From contig DASRAJ010000041.1 of the NCBI GenBank assembly GCA_035638255.1, positions 3,110 through 67,109 of the forward strand: a stretch of 64,000 nucleotides of DNA, read 5' to 3'. Both the position numbers and the translations under genes were made by a program. The notes beneath the pieces are model-generated. The model did not search any database. It worked only from the letters and a program-made list of their open reading frames with translations, and had not been told where the DNA came from. Numbering within the stretch: position 1 is the stretch's first letter; each line of letters starts with the position of its first letter. Positions 34,821 to 43,288 of this stretch are shown in pieces. Source of the stretch: DASRAJ01 sp035638255 (lineage in GTDB: Bacteria; Bacteroidota; Bacteroidia; Chitinophagales; UBA10324).

Positions 34821-35593
34821 TTGCGATTTTTTGTTTTTCTCAATTTAATTTTTCTGTGAGGTTGTGCCTTGTAGCTGCTTTGATTTTCCTGTCACCTTCA
34901 TCTTTTGCGCAAGTGAATGACACCGCGAATTATTTCCCTCCACCGCCCGGTAACAACCCGGGTGTTTCAAGTGTATTGCGATCTCAAAAACATTTGTTGT
35001 TCATTGACATTACACAGAATACCTGGCTTCATTTGCCTGATGGAGTCACCCCAAAATATATTTCCGGAGGATTTAACATCAGCATCTTTTATGATTTTTT
35101 CGTTGCAAAAAAAATTTTTGGCATTGCGCCGGGAATCAGCTTTTCAAATTCAACAGTAAAAACAAATGCATTTCTAAACTATTATTATGACAATACTTTT
35201 CATATTGACTCCGTGGCATTAACTCCTTTGGAGGACACCGTTGATCTGAAAGTAAAAATATCCACATCTTATTTCGATATTCCGCTCGAATTGAGATTTC
35301 GGATCAAACCCGACGAGCGTGGAAAAAATTTCTGGTTCGCTCCGGGTTTCAGGGCGGGAATTCTGCTGAGCGATTTTCAGAAATCAAAAGGCAAGGATCC
35401 GAATGGCACCATGAGAAAAATAAAAGATTATGAGATTCCGTTTGTGGAAAATTTTCATTACGGAATTTCCCTTCGTGCAGGGTATTACAAATTTGGTGTG
35501 TATGCTTTTTACTCATTGACTTCGTTGTTTGAAAAAAACAGAGGACCTGATCTCGTCCCGTTCTCAGTGGGAATTGCACTCACGCCGCTTTGA
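34817..35593 (+). CDS. Outer-membrane beta-barrel protein
   Basis: 258 residues with a GTG start overlapping the preceding stop. The signal peptide ends at PSSFAQ (~residue 31). The mature protein alternates hydrophobic strands and turns (ISIFYDFFVAKKIFGIAPGISFS, TSYFDIPLELRFRIKP, FWFAPGFRAGILLSDF, ISLRAGYYKFGVYAFYSL), the pattern of the Bacteroidota PorT/OMP_b-brl_2 barrels. It ends in a strand with ALTPL. Function beyond an outer-membrane location is unknown. It is followed after 42 nt by a second barrel gene. Confidence 0.8.
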   Translation: MIAIFCFSQFNFSVRLCLVAALIFLSPSSFAQVNDTANYFPPPPGNNPGVSSVLRSQKHLLFIDITQNTWLHLPDGVTPKYISGGFNISIFYDFFVAKKIFGIAPGISFSNSTVKTNAFLNYYYDNTFHIDSVALTPLEDTVDLKVKISTSYFDIPLELRFRIKPDERGKNFWFAPGFRAGILLSDFQKSKGKDPNGTMRKIKDYEIPFVENFHYGISLRAGYYKFGVYAFYSLTSLFEKNRGPDLVPFSVGIALTPL

Positions 35594-35635
35594 AATCATA
35601 GCTTGTTGTATTTTTCACCCTAAGAAAAAAAGAAA

Positions 35636-36337
35636 ATGACAATGAAAAAATTCTTGTTACTCGCAGTGATGGTGATGTTTACCGAAAAAATGGTTGCACA
35701 GGATGTTGCACAGGATGATAATAACGGGATTCGCCTGGGGCTCACATTAGCTCCTCAAATTTCCTGGATGAACGCGGGCGACAAAAACATTTCGGCGAAT
35801 GGGTCGTACTTCGGATTTTCATACGGGTTATTGCTGGATTATGTCTTTAAAAAGAACTATGCTTTTTCGTCAGGAGTCGTTGTTTCGTATGATGGCGGCA
35901 AGCTTACCTACCTGACTTCAACCAAATTCAATACGTATGGGGATTCGCTTTTTGTTCCGGCCACTGTCGTCAACTATCGGAACCAATATATTGAAATCCC
36001 CATTACGCTGAAGTTGCGCACGAATCAAATCGGCTACATAACATATTTCGGTCAGTTTGGATTGCAGGGCGGAGTAAGAATAAGGTCAAGGTCAGATGTA
36101 AGCAACGCTACGCTCTCAATCAATGAGATTAAAATTGATTTCAGTAAAGATGTTACCCTTCCTGATCTGGGTTTGTTGATCGGCGGTGGAATTGAATACG
36201 AGATCACCGGTAACACGGCGTTGCTTGCAGCCTTGCAATTTTACAATGGCTTTATTGATGTGACTGATAATCCAAAAGGATATGCAACGAAATCCACCTT
36301 GAATCATCTGCGCCTGCAACTCGGAGTTTATTTCTGA
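35636..36337 (+). CDS. PorT-family outer-membrane beta-barrel protein
   Basis: 233 residues (an internal ATG two codons in is equally possible). The signal peptide ends VAQ. The strands GIRLGLTLAPQISWM, FGFSYGLLLDYVFKKNYAFSSGVVVSYDGG, QYIEIPITLKLRT, TYFGQFGLQGGVRI and LRLQLGVYF match the PF13568/PorT-like barrel pattern, including the EIPITLK segment and the aromatic C-terminus VYF needed for outer-membrane assembly. Family members include PorT, a T9SS component, but most are of unknown role; nothing here shows it is the secretion component. Convergent with the ABC exporter operon. Confidence 0.85.
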   Translation: MTMKKFLLLAVMVMFTEKMVAQDVAQDDNNGIRLGLTLAPQISWMNAGDKNISANGSYFGFSYGLLLDYVFKKNYAFSSGVVVSYDGGKLTYLTSTKFNTYGDSLFVPATVVNYRNQYIEIPITLKLRTNQIGYITYFGQFGLQGGVRIRSRSDVSNATLSINEIKIDFSKDVTLPDLGLLIGGGIEYEITGNTALLAALQFYNGFIDVTDNPKGYATKSTLNHLRLQLGVYF

Positions 36338-36344
36338 GTAGCAA

Positions 36345-36375
36345 GAACTAACAGTTCTCTGAGAACTGTTAGTTC
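36345..36375. terminator. Palindrome between convergent genes
   Basis: 15 bp on each side (GAACTAACAGTTCTC and GAGAACTGTTAGTTC) are perfectly complementary around one central T. It sits exactly between the stops of the barrel gene and the ABC permease gene, so it can act on both strands; there is no long T-tract. Confidence 0.6.
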
Positions 36376-36378
36376 AAT

Positions 36379-37500
36379 TCATGCCGAAGTTTTCCGGTAA
36401 TTCCACACCGCCAGTGCATTCACGACAACTGCGAAGGTGAGCATGATGATTAAATCATGTTCGATGTCACTGAATCCGCTTCCCTTCAGCATCACCATGC
36501 GCATCACACGAATGAAATAAGCCACAGGATTAAAGAGCGTGACCTTCTGCGCCCAGTCGGGCATGCTTTCTATCGGCGTAAACAATCCGCTGAGCAACAC
36601 GAAGAGCACCATGAAAAACCACGAGAGAAACATGGCTTGCTGCTGTGTATCTGTGATGGTGGAAATAAGCAAACCCATGCCCAGCACAACGAGCAGATAT
36701 GCTGCGGCGAAAAGATAAATCAATCCGATGTTGCCGATTATTGGAATGTTGAACACCAACTTTCCTACCGTAAGGCCAACAGTCAATTCAATGATAGCAA
36801 GAATCCAGAACGGCAAAAGTTTTCCGATGATGAATTCAGTTTTATGAATGGGTGTGACGTTAAGTTGCTCAATGGTTCCGATTTCTTTTTCACGAACGAT
36901 GTTCATGGCGGCGAGAAACATTCCGACCAGCGTAACAAGCAACACCACAAGTCCCGGCACCATGAAGGTTTTGTAATTCAATTCCGGATTGAACCAGTTG
37001 GAATAATTCACATTGATGATTGCAGCCTGACTCAAAAGCTGGTGCGGAAGTAATTCTCCTCTTACATTTTGATTGAAGTCATTCACGATTTGAGAAGCAT
37101 AAGCATAAGCGAGTGTTCCGGCAGAACCATCTACGGCATTCACGATGAACTGAATTTTGTTTTGCTGATCACGAATAAGATCACGCTCGAAATGCGGAGG
37201 AATTCGCATCACTATATCCGCTTTGCCTTCTTCCAGATTTTTATTCGCGGAAGCAAAATCAAATGAATAATCTTCTAATTGAAAATATCCTGAGGCCACA
37301 AATTTCCTGATCAACTCCCGTGACATTGAGCTTTGATCGGCATCCAGCACATGCAGCCGAATGTTTTTGATCTCGAAGGTTGCAGCATTGCTGAGAATGA
37401 GTAACTGAATAATCGGCATCACAAAAATGATGGCGATCATGCTCCGTGTTCTGAAGATTTGGAGAAATTCTTTTTCTAAGATGAAGAGGATTCTATTCAT
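36379..37500 (-). CDS. ABC-2 type exporter permease (YbhR/YhhJ-like)
   Basis: 373 residues. TM1 is at ~20-40 (MIAIIFVMPIIQLLILSNAATF), then a large external loop (~45-170), then five C-terminal membrane helices (VVLLVTLVGMFLAAMNI, LPFWILAIIELTVGLTVG, LIYLFAAAYLLVVLGMGLLIS, AMFLSWFFMVLFVLLSGLFTP and the last near 345-365). The motif MNIVREKEIGTIEQLNVTPI is characteristic of this family. Last gene of the exporter operon; it pairs with the permease 64 nt upstream to form the membrane channel. Substrates of related systems include drugs and cationic compounds; here unknown. Confidence 0.9.
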   Translation of the reverse strand: MNRILFILEKEFLQIFRTRSMIAIIFVMPIIQLLILSNAATFEIKNIRLHVLDADQSSMSRELIRKFVASGYFQLEDYSFDFASANKNLEEGKADIVMRIPPHFERDLIRDQQNKIQFIVNAVDGSAGTLAYAYASQIVNDFNQNVRGELLPHQLLSQAAIINVNYSNWFNPELNYKTFMVPGLVVLLVTLVGMFLAAMNIVREKEIGTIEQLNVTPIHKTEFIIGKLLPFWILAIIELTVGLTVGKLVFNIPIIGNIGLIYLFAAAYLLVVLGMGLLISTITDTQQQAMFLSWFFMVLFVLLSGLFTPIESMPDWAQKVTLFNPVAYFIRVMRMVMLKGSGFSDIEHDLIIMLTFAVVVNALAVWNYRKTSA

Positions 37501-37530
37501 TAATAGTCAGTTCAATCGTTTTTTTGTTTT

Positions 37531-37565
37531 GCAAACTGCAAACTGCAAACTGCAAATTGCAAACT
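37531..37565. repeat. Five tandem heptamers GCAAACT
   Basis: GCAAACT, GCAAACT, GCAAACT, GCAAATT and GCAAACT follow without gaps in the spacer between the two permease genes. The array ends at the last base of the upstream permease's stop codon. Confidence 0.85.
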
Positions 37566-38671
37566 CATTCCAGTCTTACTTTGTATTTCCTCACACTCAC
37601 AAGTATAAAGAAGGACGTCATCACCAGAAGAATAAGCGCGTCTTTCCAAATGACGGTGAAATCATTTCCTTTCAGCATGATGCCGCGCACAATGTCAACG
37701 AACCATCGCGCGGGAATGAGATTGCTGATGAGTTGCAATGCAAGCGGCATATTTCTAATGGGATAGATGAACCCTGAAAGAAGTATCGTGGGCATCATCA
37801 AGCCTACCATCGAGATCATCATAGCAGCTTGCTGAGTATCTACCACCGATGAAATTAAAATACCGAGGGCAAGTGCGGTGATGATAAAAAGAAAGATCAT
37901 CGCTTCCAGCAAAAAAAGATTTCCCACGATGGGCACCTGGAAAACAAATCTTCCAAGCAGCAACACAACATTGGAGATAAGAAATGAAAGAAGGAGATAC
38001 GGAATCACTTTGCCGACGATGATTTGAATCGGCTTCATAGGAGAAACCATGAGCACTTCCATAGTTCCCATTTCTTTTTCGCGCGTGATGGAAATAGAAG
38101 TCATCATGGCAGAGATGAGCATCATAATGATGGTGAGAAGGCCGGGAACGAAAAGATAGACGCTTTTCAATTCAGGGTTGTAATACATTTTCACCTCGGG
38201 AGTGATCGTGAAAGGCGGCAATTGATTTGCCATCCTTTGCAAATGAAAATCCGCAATGATCGCATTCACATAGGCAGTGAGTGTGGTGGCGATGTTCGGA
38301 TCGCTGGCGTCAGCAAGAATCTGAACATCCGCTTTTCCATCATGAGCAAGATGATATGCGAACTGATTGCCGATCACGAGAATCAGCTTTGTATGACCAT
38401 CCTGGAATTCTTTTTCAATCTGATCATTGCTCTGTAAATAATTGTGGAGCGTGAAATAGCCGGAAGAGAGAATTTTATTTTGAAGTTTTGTAGAGAGCTC
38501 ATCTTTAGAATTATCAAGAATGGCGATCTGTGCATCTTTGATTTCATTGGAGATGGCGTAACCGAAGATTAGTATTTGTGCAACAGGCAATCCAAACATG
38601 ATCATCAGCGTGCGGTAATCACGAAGGATGTGGCGGAATTCTTTTGTTACAAATCCGAGGAAGCGCTTCAT
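37565..38671 (-). CDS. ABC-2 type exporter permease (YbhS-like)
   Basis: 368 residues from the ATG at 38671 (MKRFLGFVTKEFRHILRDYRTL); an in-frame ATG six codons upstream lies in repeat-derived sequence. It has the same architecture as its neighbour: TM1 (~23-42), a long extracytoplasmic loop, then five helices, with the motif ISITREKEMGTMEVLMVSPM before TM3. The two permeases are ~25-30% alike by eye in their loops and clearly paralogous. Preceded by the two ATPase genes, as in YbhG-F-S-R type exporters. Confidence 0.9.
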   Translation of the reverse strand: MKRFLGFVTKEFRHILRDYRTLMIMFGLPVAQILIFGYAISNEIKDAQIAILDNSKDELSTKLQNKILSSGYFTLHNYLQSNDQIEKEFQDGHTKLILVIGNQFAYHLAHDGKADVQILADASDPNIATTLTAYVNAIIADFHLQRMANQLPPFTITPEVKMYYNPELKSVYLFVPGLLTIIMMLISAMMTSISITREKEMGTMEVLMVSPMKPIQIIVGKVIPYLLLSFLISNVVLLLGRFVFQVPIVGNLFLLEAMIFLFIITALALGILISSVVDTQQAAMMISMVGLMMPTILLSGFIYPIRNMPLALQLISNLIPARWFVDIVRGIMLKGNDFTVIWKDALILLVMTSFFILVSVRKYKVRLE

Positions 38672-38692
38672 GTTGACATTAAATTCCAAGAA

Positions 38693-38828
38693 CCAAATTC
38701 CAAATCACAAATAAATTCCAATGAAAAAAATTTCAAAATCTTCAGCCGATCAACTCAACTTGTAATTTGAAAATGGTAATGGTTTTGAGATTTTAAACTT
38801 TGAGTCTTATTTGTGATTTGGAATTTGG
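38693..38828. repeat. Inverted repeat straddling the end of an ABC ATPase gene
   Basis: Arms 38693-38714 and 38807-38828 are perfectly complementary over 22 bp (built from TTGGAATTTGG-like units). The right arm supplies the last residues and the stop codon of the ATPase gene at 38807-39571. The surrounding bases contain further AATTCCAA units. Confidence 0.85.
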
Positions 38829-39571
38829 ATATTGGAATTTCCCTGATTCGGTCTTGCGAGTTTCAAAAACACTTCATCAATCCTGGATACCGCGAACTGT
38901 GATTTCAGCTCTGGCGGCGTCCCCATCGCTGCAATTTTTCCCTCTGTCATAATCGAAATGCGATCACAGTATTCTGCTTCATCCATGTAGTGAGTGGTTA
39001 CAAAAACCGTGATGTGGCGCGCAGCAGCTTCATAAATCATTTCCCAGAATTGTCTTCTCGTAATTGGGTCCACTCCGCTTGTCGGTTCGTCGAGAAAAAC
39101 AATTTTCGGTTCATGAAAAATTGCGAGTGTGAAAGCGAGTTTCTGTTTCCATCCGAGCGGTAACGATCCAATAAGCTGATCTTTTGTTTCTTCAAAATGA
39201 AGTTGCTTCAGCATCTCATCCGTCTTGCTTCTGATTACTGATCGCTTCAAGCCATAGATGCCGGCGTAGAAGCGAAAATTTTCTTTTACCGTCAAATCCT
39301 CATACAGCGAAAATTTTTGACTCATATACCCGATGTTCTGTCGAATCTTCTTTGCCTGGGTAAACACATCGAAGCCTGCGACATGAGCTTTTCCTGAAGT
39401 AGGTTTCAACAAACCATTTAGCATTTTCATTGCTGTCGTTTTTCCTGCACCGTTTGCTCCAAGAAACCCGAATATCTCTCCACGCTTCACCGAAAAAGAA
39501 ATTTGATTCACCGCAGTGAATGTTCCGAATTTCTTCGTAAGGTTTTCTGATTCAATTATAAAATCATTCAT
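38807..39571 (-). CDS. ABC exporter ATP-binding protein (second ATPase)
   Basis: 254 residues. Walker A is GANGAGKTT (~39-47) and Walker B is IVFLDEPTSGVD; the Q-loop lies in IGYMSQKFSLY and the switch histidine in VTTHYMDEAEYC. The signature motif reads LPLGWKQKLA instead of LSGGQ, a variant I know from the second half of YbhF/RbbA-like ATPases. The last ~10 residues (NSNIQIPNHK) are encoded by an intergenic inverted repeat, so the native stop was probably overwritten. It powers export with the two permeases and probably dimerises with the ATPase encoded upstream. Confidence 0.92.
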   Translation of the reverse strand: MNDFIIESENLTKKFGTFTAVNQISFSVKRGEIFGFLGANGAGKTTAMKMLNGLLKPTSGKAHVAGFDVFTQAKKIRQNIGYMSQKFSLYEDLTVKENFRFYAGIYGLKRSVIRSKTDEMLKQLHFEETKDQLIGSLPLGWKQKLAFTLAIFHEPKIVFLDEPTSGVDPITRRQFWEMIYEAAARHITVFVTTHYMDEAEYCDRISIMTEGKIAAMGTPPELKSQFAVSRIDEVFLKLARPNQGNSNIQIPNHK

Positions 39572-39585
39572 TGTCTTACATCCTT

Positions 39586-39612
39586 AGTCCACAAGTCTTT
39601 CGTCCACAAGTC
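39586..39612. repeat. 27-base repeat, copy 1
   Basis: Two tandem GTCCACAAGTC units in the spacer between the two ATPase genes. The 27-base segment differs at a single position from 53940-53966, 14 kb away. Confidence 0.8.
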
Positions 39613-39621
39613 CTGCATCTT

Positions 39622-40551
39622 TCAAGCTGCTTCTTGTTTCATTAGTTTCATAAACACATCTTCAATCGTTGGAGAAATTTGTTGTACGGAAACATCAGCA
39701 TGTTTTTTTCGCGAGAGGAAACTTGAAAGATCGCGCTGAATCTCATCTGCCGGAATATTTCGCTGATCACTGTAGTGCACATTTTCTCCAAATGGAAAAA
39801 CATTCTCTGCAAATTCATAAGCCCGTAAATCCTGTATAAGTTTGAATTTATTCGGGGAAGAAAGAGCGAAGAGCGGTTTTGAAAATTGTTTGGCGATTTC
39901 TTCAGGCGTGTTGATCGAAAGAATTCTTCCCTGCTGTATCAATGCGACCCGATCGCACAGAGATGCTTCATCCATATACGGTGTTGAAACCATGATGGTG
40001 ATGCCTTTTTCTTTCAGGCGCTTCAGCATCTCCCAAAATTCTTTTCGCGATACAGGATCAACTCCGGTAGTCGGCTCATCGAGAAACAAAACTTTCGGCG
40101 CATGTATGAGTGCACAGGAGAGTGCGAGTTTTTGTTTCATGCCTCCTGAAAGTTTTCCGGCCTTCCGGTTTTTAAAGGGCTCAATCTGAGAATAGATTTC
40201 CCTGATCAGCTCGTAATTCTCATTGATGGAAGTGCCAAAAATGGTAGCGAAGAATTCAAGATTCTCCTGCACTGTAAGGTCCTGGTAGAGTGAAAATCTC
40301 CCCGGCATGTAACCGACTGATCTGCGGATTTGCTTGTAATCTTTTACAACATCAAATCCTAAAACCGTTGCACTGCCGGAATCAGGAATGAGCAATGAGG
40401 TGAGAATTCTGAACAGCGTTGTTTTCCCTGAGCCATCTGCTCCAATTAATCCGAAGAGTTCATCCTCATCAACGGAGAATGAAATTTCATTCAGCGCTTT
40501 GACAGCACCGAATTTTTTTTCAACACCTTGTACAAGAATCGGTGAAATCAT
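39622..40551 (-). CDS. ABC exporter ATP-binding protein (first ATPase)
   Basis: 309 residues. Walker A GADGSGKTT (~37-45), standard signature LSGGMKQKLALSC, Walker B VLFLDEPTTGVDP and switch histidine replaced in the motif STPYMDEASLC (a proline-tyrosine pair where TTHYMDE is usual). A C-terminal ~90-residue extension (LFALSSPNKFKLIQDL..., ISPTIEDVFMKLM) is typical of drug-exporter ATPases. In E. coli the two ATPases are fused in YbhF; here they are separate genes 50 nt apart. The start codon overlaps the stop of the membrane-fusion gene by 4 nt (ATGA). Confidence 0.93.
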   Translation of the reverse strand: MISPILVQGVEKKFGAVKALNEISFSVDEDELFGLIGADGSGKTTLFRILTSLLIPDSGSATVLGFDVVKDYKQIRRSVGYMPGRFSLYQDLTVQENLEFFATIFGTSINENYELIREIYSQIEPFKNRKAGKLSGGMKQKLALSCALIHAPKVLFLDEPTTGVDPVSRKEFWEMLKRLKEKGITIMVSTPYMDEASLCDRVALIQQGRILSINTPEEIAKQFSKPLFALSSPNKFKLIQDLRAYEFAENVFPFGENVHYSDQRNIPADEIQRDLSSFLSRKKHADVSVQQISPTIEDVFMKLMKQEAA

Positions 40552-41456
40552 TTTTGCATCGGTGTAATCATTACTTCTCCCGGCATTCCAATTTTAATCT
40601 TTCCATCCTTGTTGCCAACGGCAACTTTGATTGCATACACCAGATTTGTCCGCTGCTCTTTTGTCTGTACAATTTTCGGAGTGAACTCTGCAGAGGAAGA
40701 AATCCAACTGATGGTTCCATTTGTATTACCTGACTTACCTCCTTCAGTGTCAAACTTCACTGTCACTTGCTCTCCGATTTTCACGGAGGAAAGTTGATCG
40801 CCGCTGATGTAAGCACGTAGTTCCATTTTTGTAAGATCAGCGATCTTGTAGAGACTTTTTCCTGGCGCAGCAATCTCTGACAGCTCTGCAAATTTTGTGA
40901 GCACTATTCCCTCAATTGGATTGATAATGTATGAGCGCCTGATCTGATCATTAAGCTGGGCAGACTGCGCATCCACCGATTTAATCTCTGCTGCTACACC
41001 GCTGTTCTGCGATTCAACGGAAAGGATTTGTTTGTTGATGACATCTAATTGACCATTCACATCATCGAGTTGCTTTTGTGTTGCAGAACCGGAATTGACT
41101 AAGTTTTGAATGCGCTGCTGATCACGAAGCAAATTATTCTTCTGCTGAGTGAGCACATCAATTTGGGCGACGATGTTTTTGTTTTTTGAGGAGATGCCTT
41201 CACGCTGTGCAAACAACTGACTTCGTTTCAAAACAAGCGGAACAGTATCTATGATTCCAACTACATCACCGGCTTTCAATTGACTTCCTTCCTCAACATT
41301 GAAATAAATAATGGGGCCTGCCACCTGTGAAGCCACCATCACTTCTGTAGCTTCAAAATTTCCGTAAGCATCTGCGTTATCTTTTTGTTGTTTGCAGGAT
41401 GAAAGCAGTAATGCGGGTAAACAGTAAAGCGAAAATTGTTTCAGCAAAAATTTCAT
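40548..41456 (-). CDS. HlyD/YbhG-type periplasmic membrane-fusion lipoprotein
   Basis: 302 residues from ATG 41456 (MKFLLKQFSLYC); the longer frame to 41510 would bury the signal. Lipobox LPALLLSSC with lipidated C21. The biotinyl-lipoyl half-domain (EVMVASQVAGPIIYFNVEEGSQLKAGDVVGIID), a long coiled-coil hairpin (~75-180) and the beta-barrel domain (LVKMELRAYIS..., GEQVTVKFD) follow in the usual order. It connects the inner-membrane permeases to an outer-membrane factor, which is not encoded nearby. First gene of the five-gene exporter operon. Confidence 0.92.
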   Translation of the reverse strand: MKFLLKQFSLYCLPALLLSSCKQQKDNADAYGNFEATEVMVASQVAGPIIYFNVEEGSQLKAGDVVGIIDTVPLVLKRSQLFAQREGISSKNKNIVAQIDVLTQQKNNLLRDQQRIQNLVNSGSATQKQLDDVNGQLDVINKQILSVESQNSGVAAEIKSVDAQSAQLNDQIRRSYIINPIEGIVLTKFAELSEIAAPGKSLYKIADLTKMELRAYISGDQLSSVKIGEQVTVKFDTEGGKSGNTNGTISWISSSAEFTPKIVQTKEQRTNLVYAIKVAVGNKDGKIKIGMPGEVMITPMQK

Positions 41457-41546
41457 CGAAGGCAAATGAAGAAGAAAATTACTGAGGAAAGGTAGAGAAT
41501 TCAAAATCATGTTAACAGGATGATTACCACTTCATTTCCCGAATAG

Positions 41547-41554
41547 TAATTTTG
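41547..41554 (+). promoter_or_regulatory. -7 promoter element of nadE
   Basis: TAATTTTG, an exact TANNTTTG match, ends 19 nt before the nadE ATG and predicts a ~13-nt leader. No clear -33 TTTG is seen. Confidence 0.5.
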
Positions 41555-41573
41555 CATCGAATATTTTCCCGCT

Positions 41574-43214
41574 ATGAAAATTGCATTGGTGCAGCAGAAC
41601 TATTTGATCGGCGATTTTGAAGGCAACCGGAAAAAGATTATTTCGGGTATTCATGAAGCAAAAAATTCAGGTGCTAACCTTGTGATGTTTTCAGAGTTGT
41701 GCGTGTGTGGATATCCGCCTCGTGATTTCCTCGAGTTCAGGGATTTCATTCAGCAATGCTCATCATCCATCGAGTTGATTGCAAAAGAGGCGATTGATAT
41801 TGCAGTGTTGTTGGGTGCGCCATCCTTGAATCCGAAACCCGAAGGAAAGGATCTTTTTAACTCTGCATATTTTCTCTACGACGGAAAGGTTCAGCAGGTA
41901 GTAAACAAATCACTGCTGCCAAACTATGATGTGTTTGATGAGTATCGCTACTTCGAACCCAATCGTGAATTTCGTGCATTTGATTTCATGGGGAAAAGAA
42001 TAGCATTTACGGTGTGTGAAGACATTTGGAACACCGGTATTAATCCCATGTACATCACCACACCGATTGAGAAACTCGCCACATTCAAACCTGATTACCT
42101 GCTAAACATTTCTGCATCACCGTTTGATTATGAAAAGGCGAAGAACAGAATTGAGTTGCTGAAAGATCTTGCTGTTGATTATGGTCTCCCCGTTTTTTAC
42201 TGCAATACGGTAGGTGCCCAAACGGATTTGATCTTCGACGGGGGATCATTGGTGGTGACTCCCGATGGCGAAGTATTTGACGAGATGAATTATTTTGAAG
42301 AGCAAATCAAAGTCTATGATCTTGATGAAGTGATCAGCACAAAGAGACCCGAACACAGAGAGCAGGCGAAAGAAAAAATCCGTTTGATTCATGATGCATT
42401 GGTCACAGGCATTCGTGAATATTTCCACAAGCTGAATTTTCAGAAAGCAATTCTTGGATTGAGTGGCGGCATTGATTCAGCCGTTGTGATAGCCCTTGCG
42501 GCTACTGCTCTTGGGAAAGAAAATGTAAAAGCACTCTTGCTGCCATCTGAGTTTTCATCTGTGGGTTCTATCAGTGATTCCGTTGCGTTGGCAAAGAATA
42601 TTGGATTCAGCTATGAGTTGATTCCGATCAAAGACGTTTACAATACTTTTCTCAAGACATTGAATCCCTCTTTCGATGGAAAACCTTTTGATGTTACTGA
42701 AGAAAACATCCAGGCAAGAATTCGTGCGACGATACTGATGGCAATGAGTAACAAACATCATTACATCCTGCTCAATACTTCTAACAAGAGTGAATTGGCA
42801 GTGGGATACGGGACTTTGTACGGCGATATGTGCGGAGGAATTTCGGTTCTCGGTGACGTCTACAAAACTGAAGTGTATGAACTCGCTGCGTACATCAATC
42901 GCGAAAAAGAAATTATTCCAAACAAGATCATTACCAAACCACCGTCAGCAGAGTTGCGACCGAATCAAAAAGATACTGACTCCCTTCCTGATTATTCTGT
43001 CCTCGACAAAATTCTTTTTCAATACATCGAGCAGCGCAACGGGCCGAGTGAATTAGTTGAATTGGGTTTTGAAAAATCTCTGGTGGATCGCGTGCTGAAG
43101 ATGGTGAACACGAATGAGCACAAGCGCTACCAGGCACCACCGGTATTGCGTGTATCTTACAAAGCATTTGGATCAGGGAGAAGAGTGCCGATTGTTGCTA
43201 AGTATCTTTCTTGA
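41574..43214 (+). CDS. nadE: Glutamine-dependent NAD+ synthetase
   Basis: 546 residues, a full two-domain enzyme. The N-terminal nitrilase-type glutaminase has the catalytic triad E41 (MFSELCVCGYPPRD), K112 (NKSLLPNYDV) and C148 (FTVCEDIWN). It releases ammonia from glutamine for the C-terminal synthetase, which has the PP-loop LSGGIDSAV (~296-304) and the segments NTSNKSELAVGYGTLYGDMCGG and KPPSAELRPNQ. It completes NAD synthesis from deamido-NAD with ATP in the cytoplasm. Monocistronic, divergent from the exporter operon. All key residues are present. Confidence 0.97.
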   Translation: MKIALVQQNYLIGDFEGNRKKIISGIHEAKNSGANLVMFSELCVCGYPPRDFLEFRDFIQQCSSSIELIAKEAIDIAVLLGAPSLNPKPEGKDLFNSAYFLYDGKVQQVVNKSLLPNYDVFDEYRYFEPNREFRAFDFMGKRIAFTVCEDIWNTGINPMYITTPIEKLATFKPDYLLNISASPFDYEKAKNRIELLKDLAVDYGLPVFYCNTVGAQTDLIFDGGSLVVTPDGEVFDEMNYFEEQIKVYDLDEVISTKRPEHREQAKEKIRLIHDALVTGIREYFHKLNFQKAILGLSGGIDSAVVIALAATALGKENVKALLLPSEFSSVGSISDSVALAKNIGFSYELIPIKDVYNTFLKTLNPSFDGKPFDVTEENIQARIRATILMAMSNKHHYILLNTSNKSELAVGYGTLYGDMCGGISVLGDVYKTEVYELAAYINREKEIIPNKIITKPPSAELRPNQKDTDSLPDYSVLDKILFQYIEQRNGPSELVELGFEKSLVDRVLKMVNTNEHKRYQAPPVLRVSYKAFGSGRRVPIVAKYLS

Positions 43215-43288
43215 GTGCAATAATTAGTTTGAAACTGAAGAAAAATATTTTCCACAAAAGTTTTTAATTTTAATCAATGCATTTCAAC

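Noticed and set aside
35636..36337. Assignment as the T9SS component PorT (sprT)
   Set aside because: The barrel family is shared by many proteins; no PorT-specific residues or neighbouring T9SS machinery genes support it.
36457..37053. 198-codon plus-strand frame opposite the ABC permease gene
   Set aside because: It is His/Asn/Lys-rich low-complexity antisense of transmembrane helices, and the permease frame carries all family motifs.
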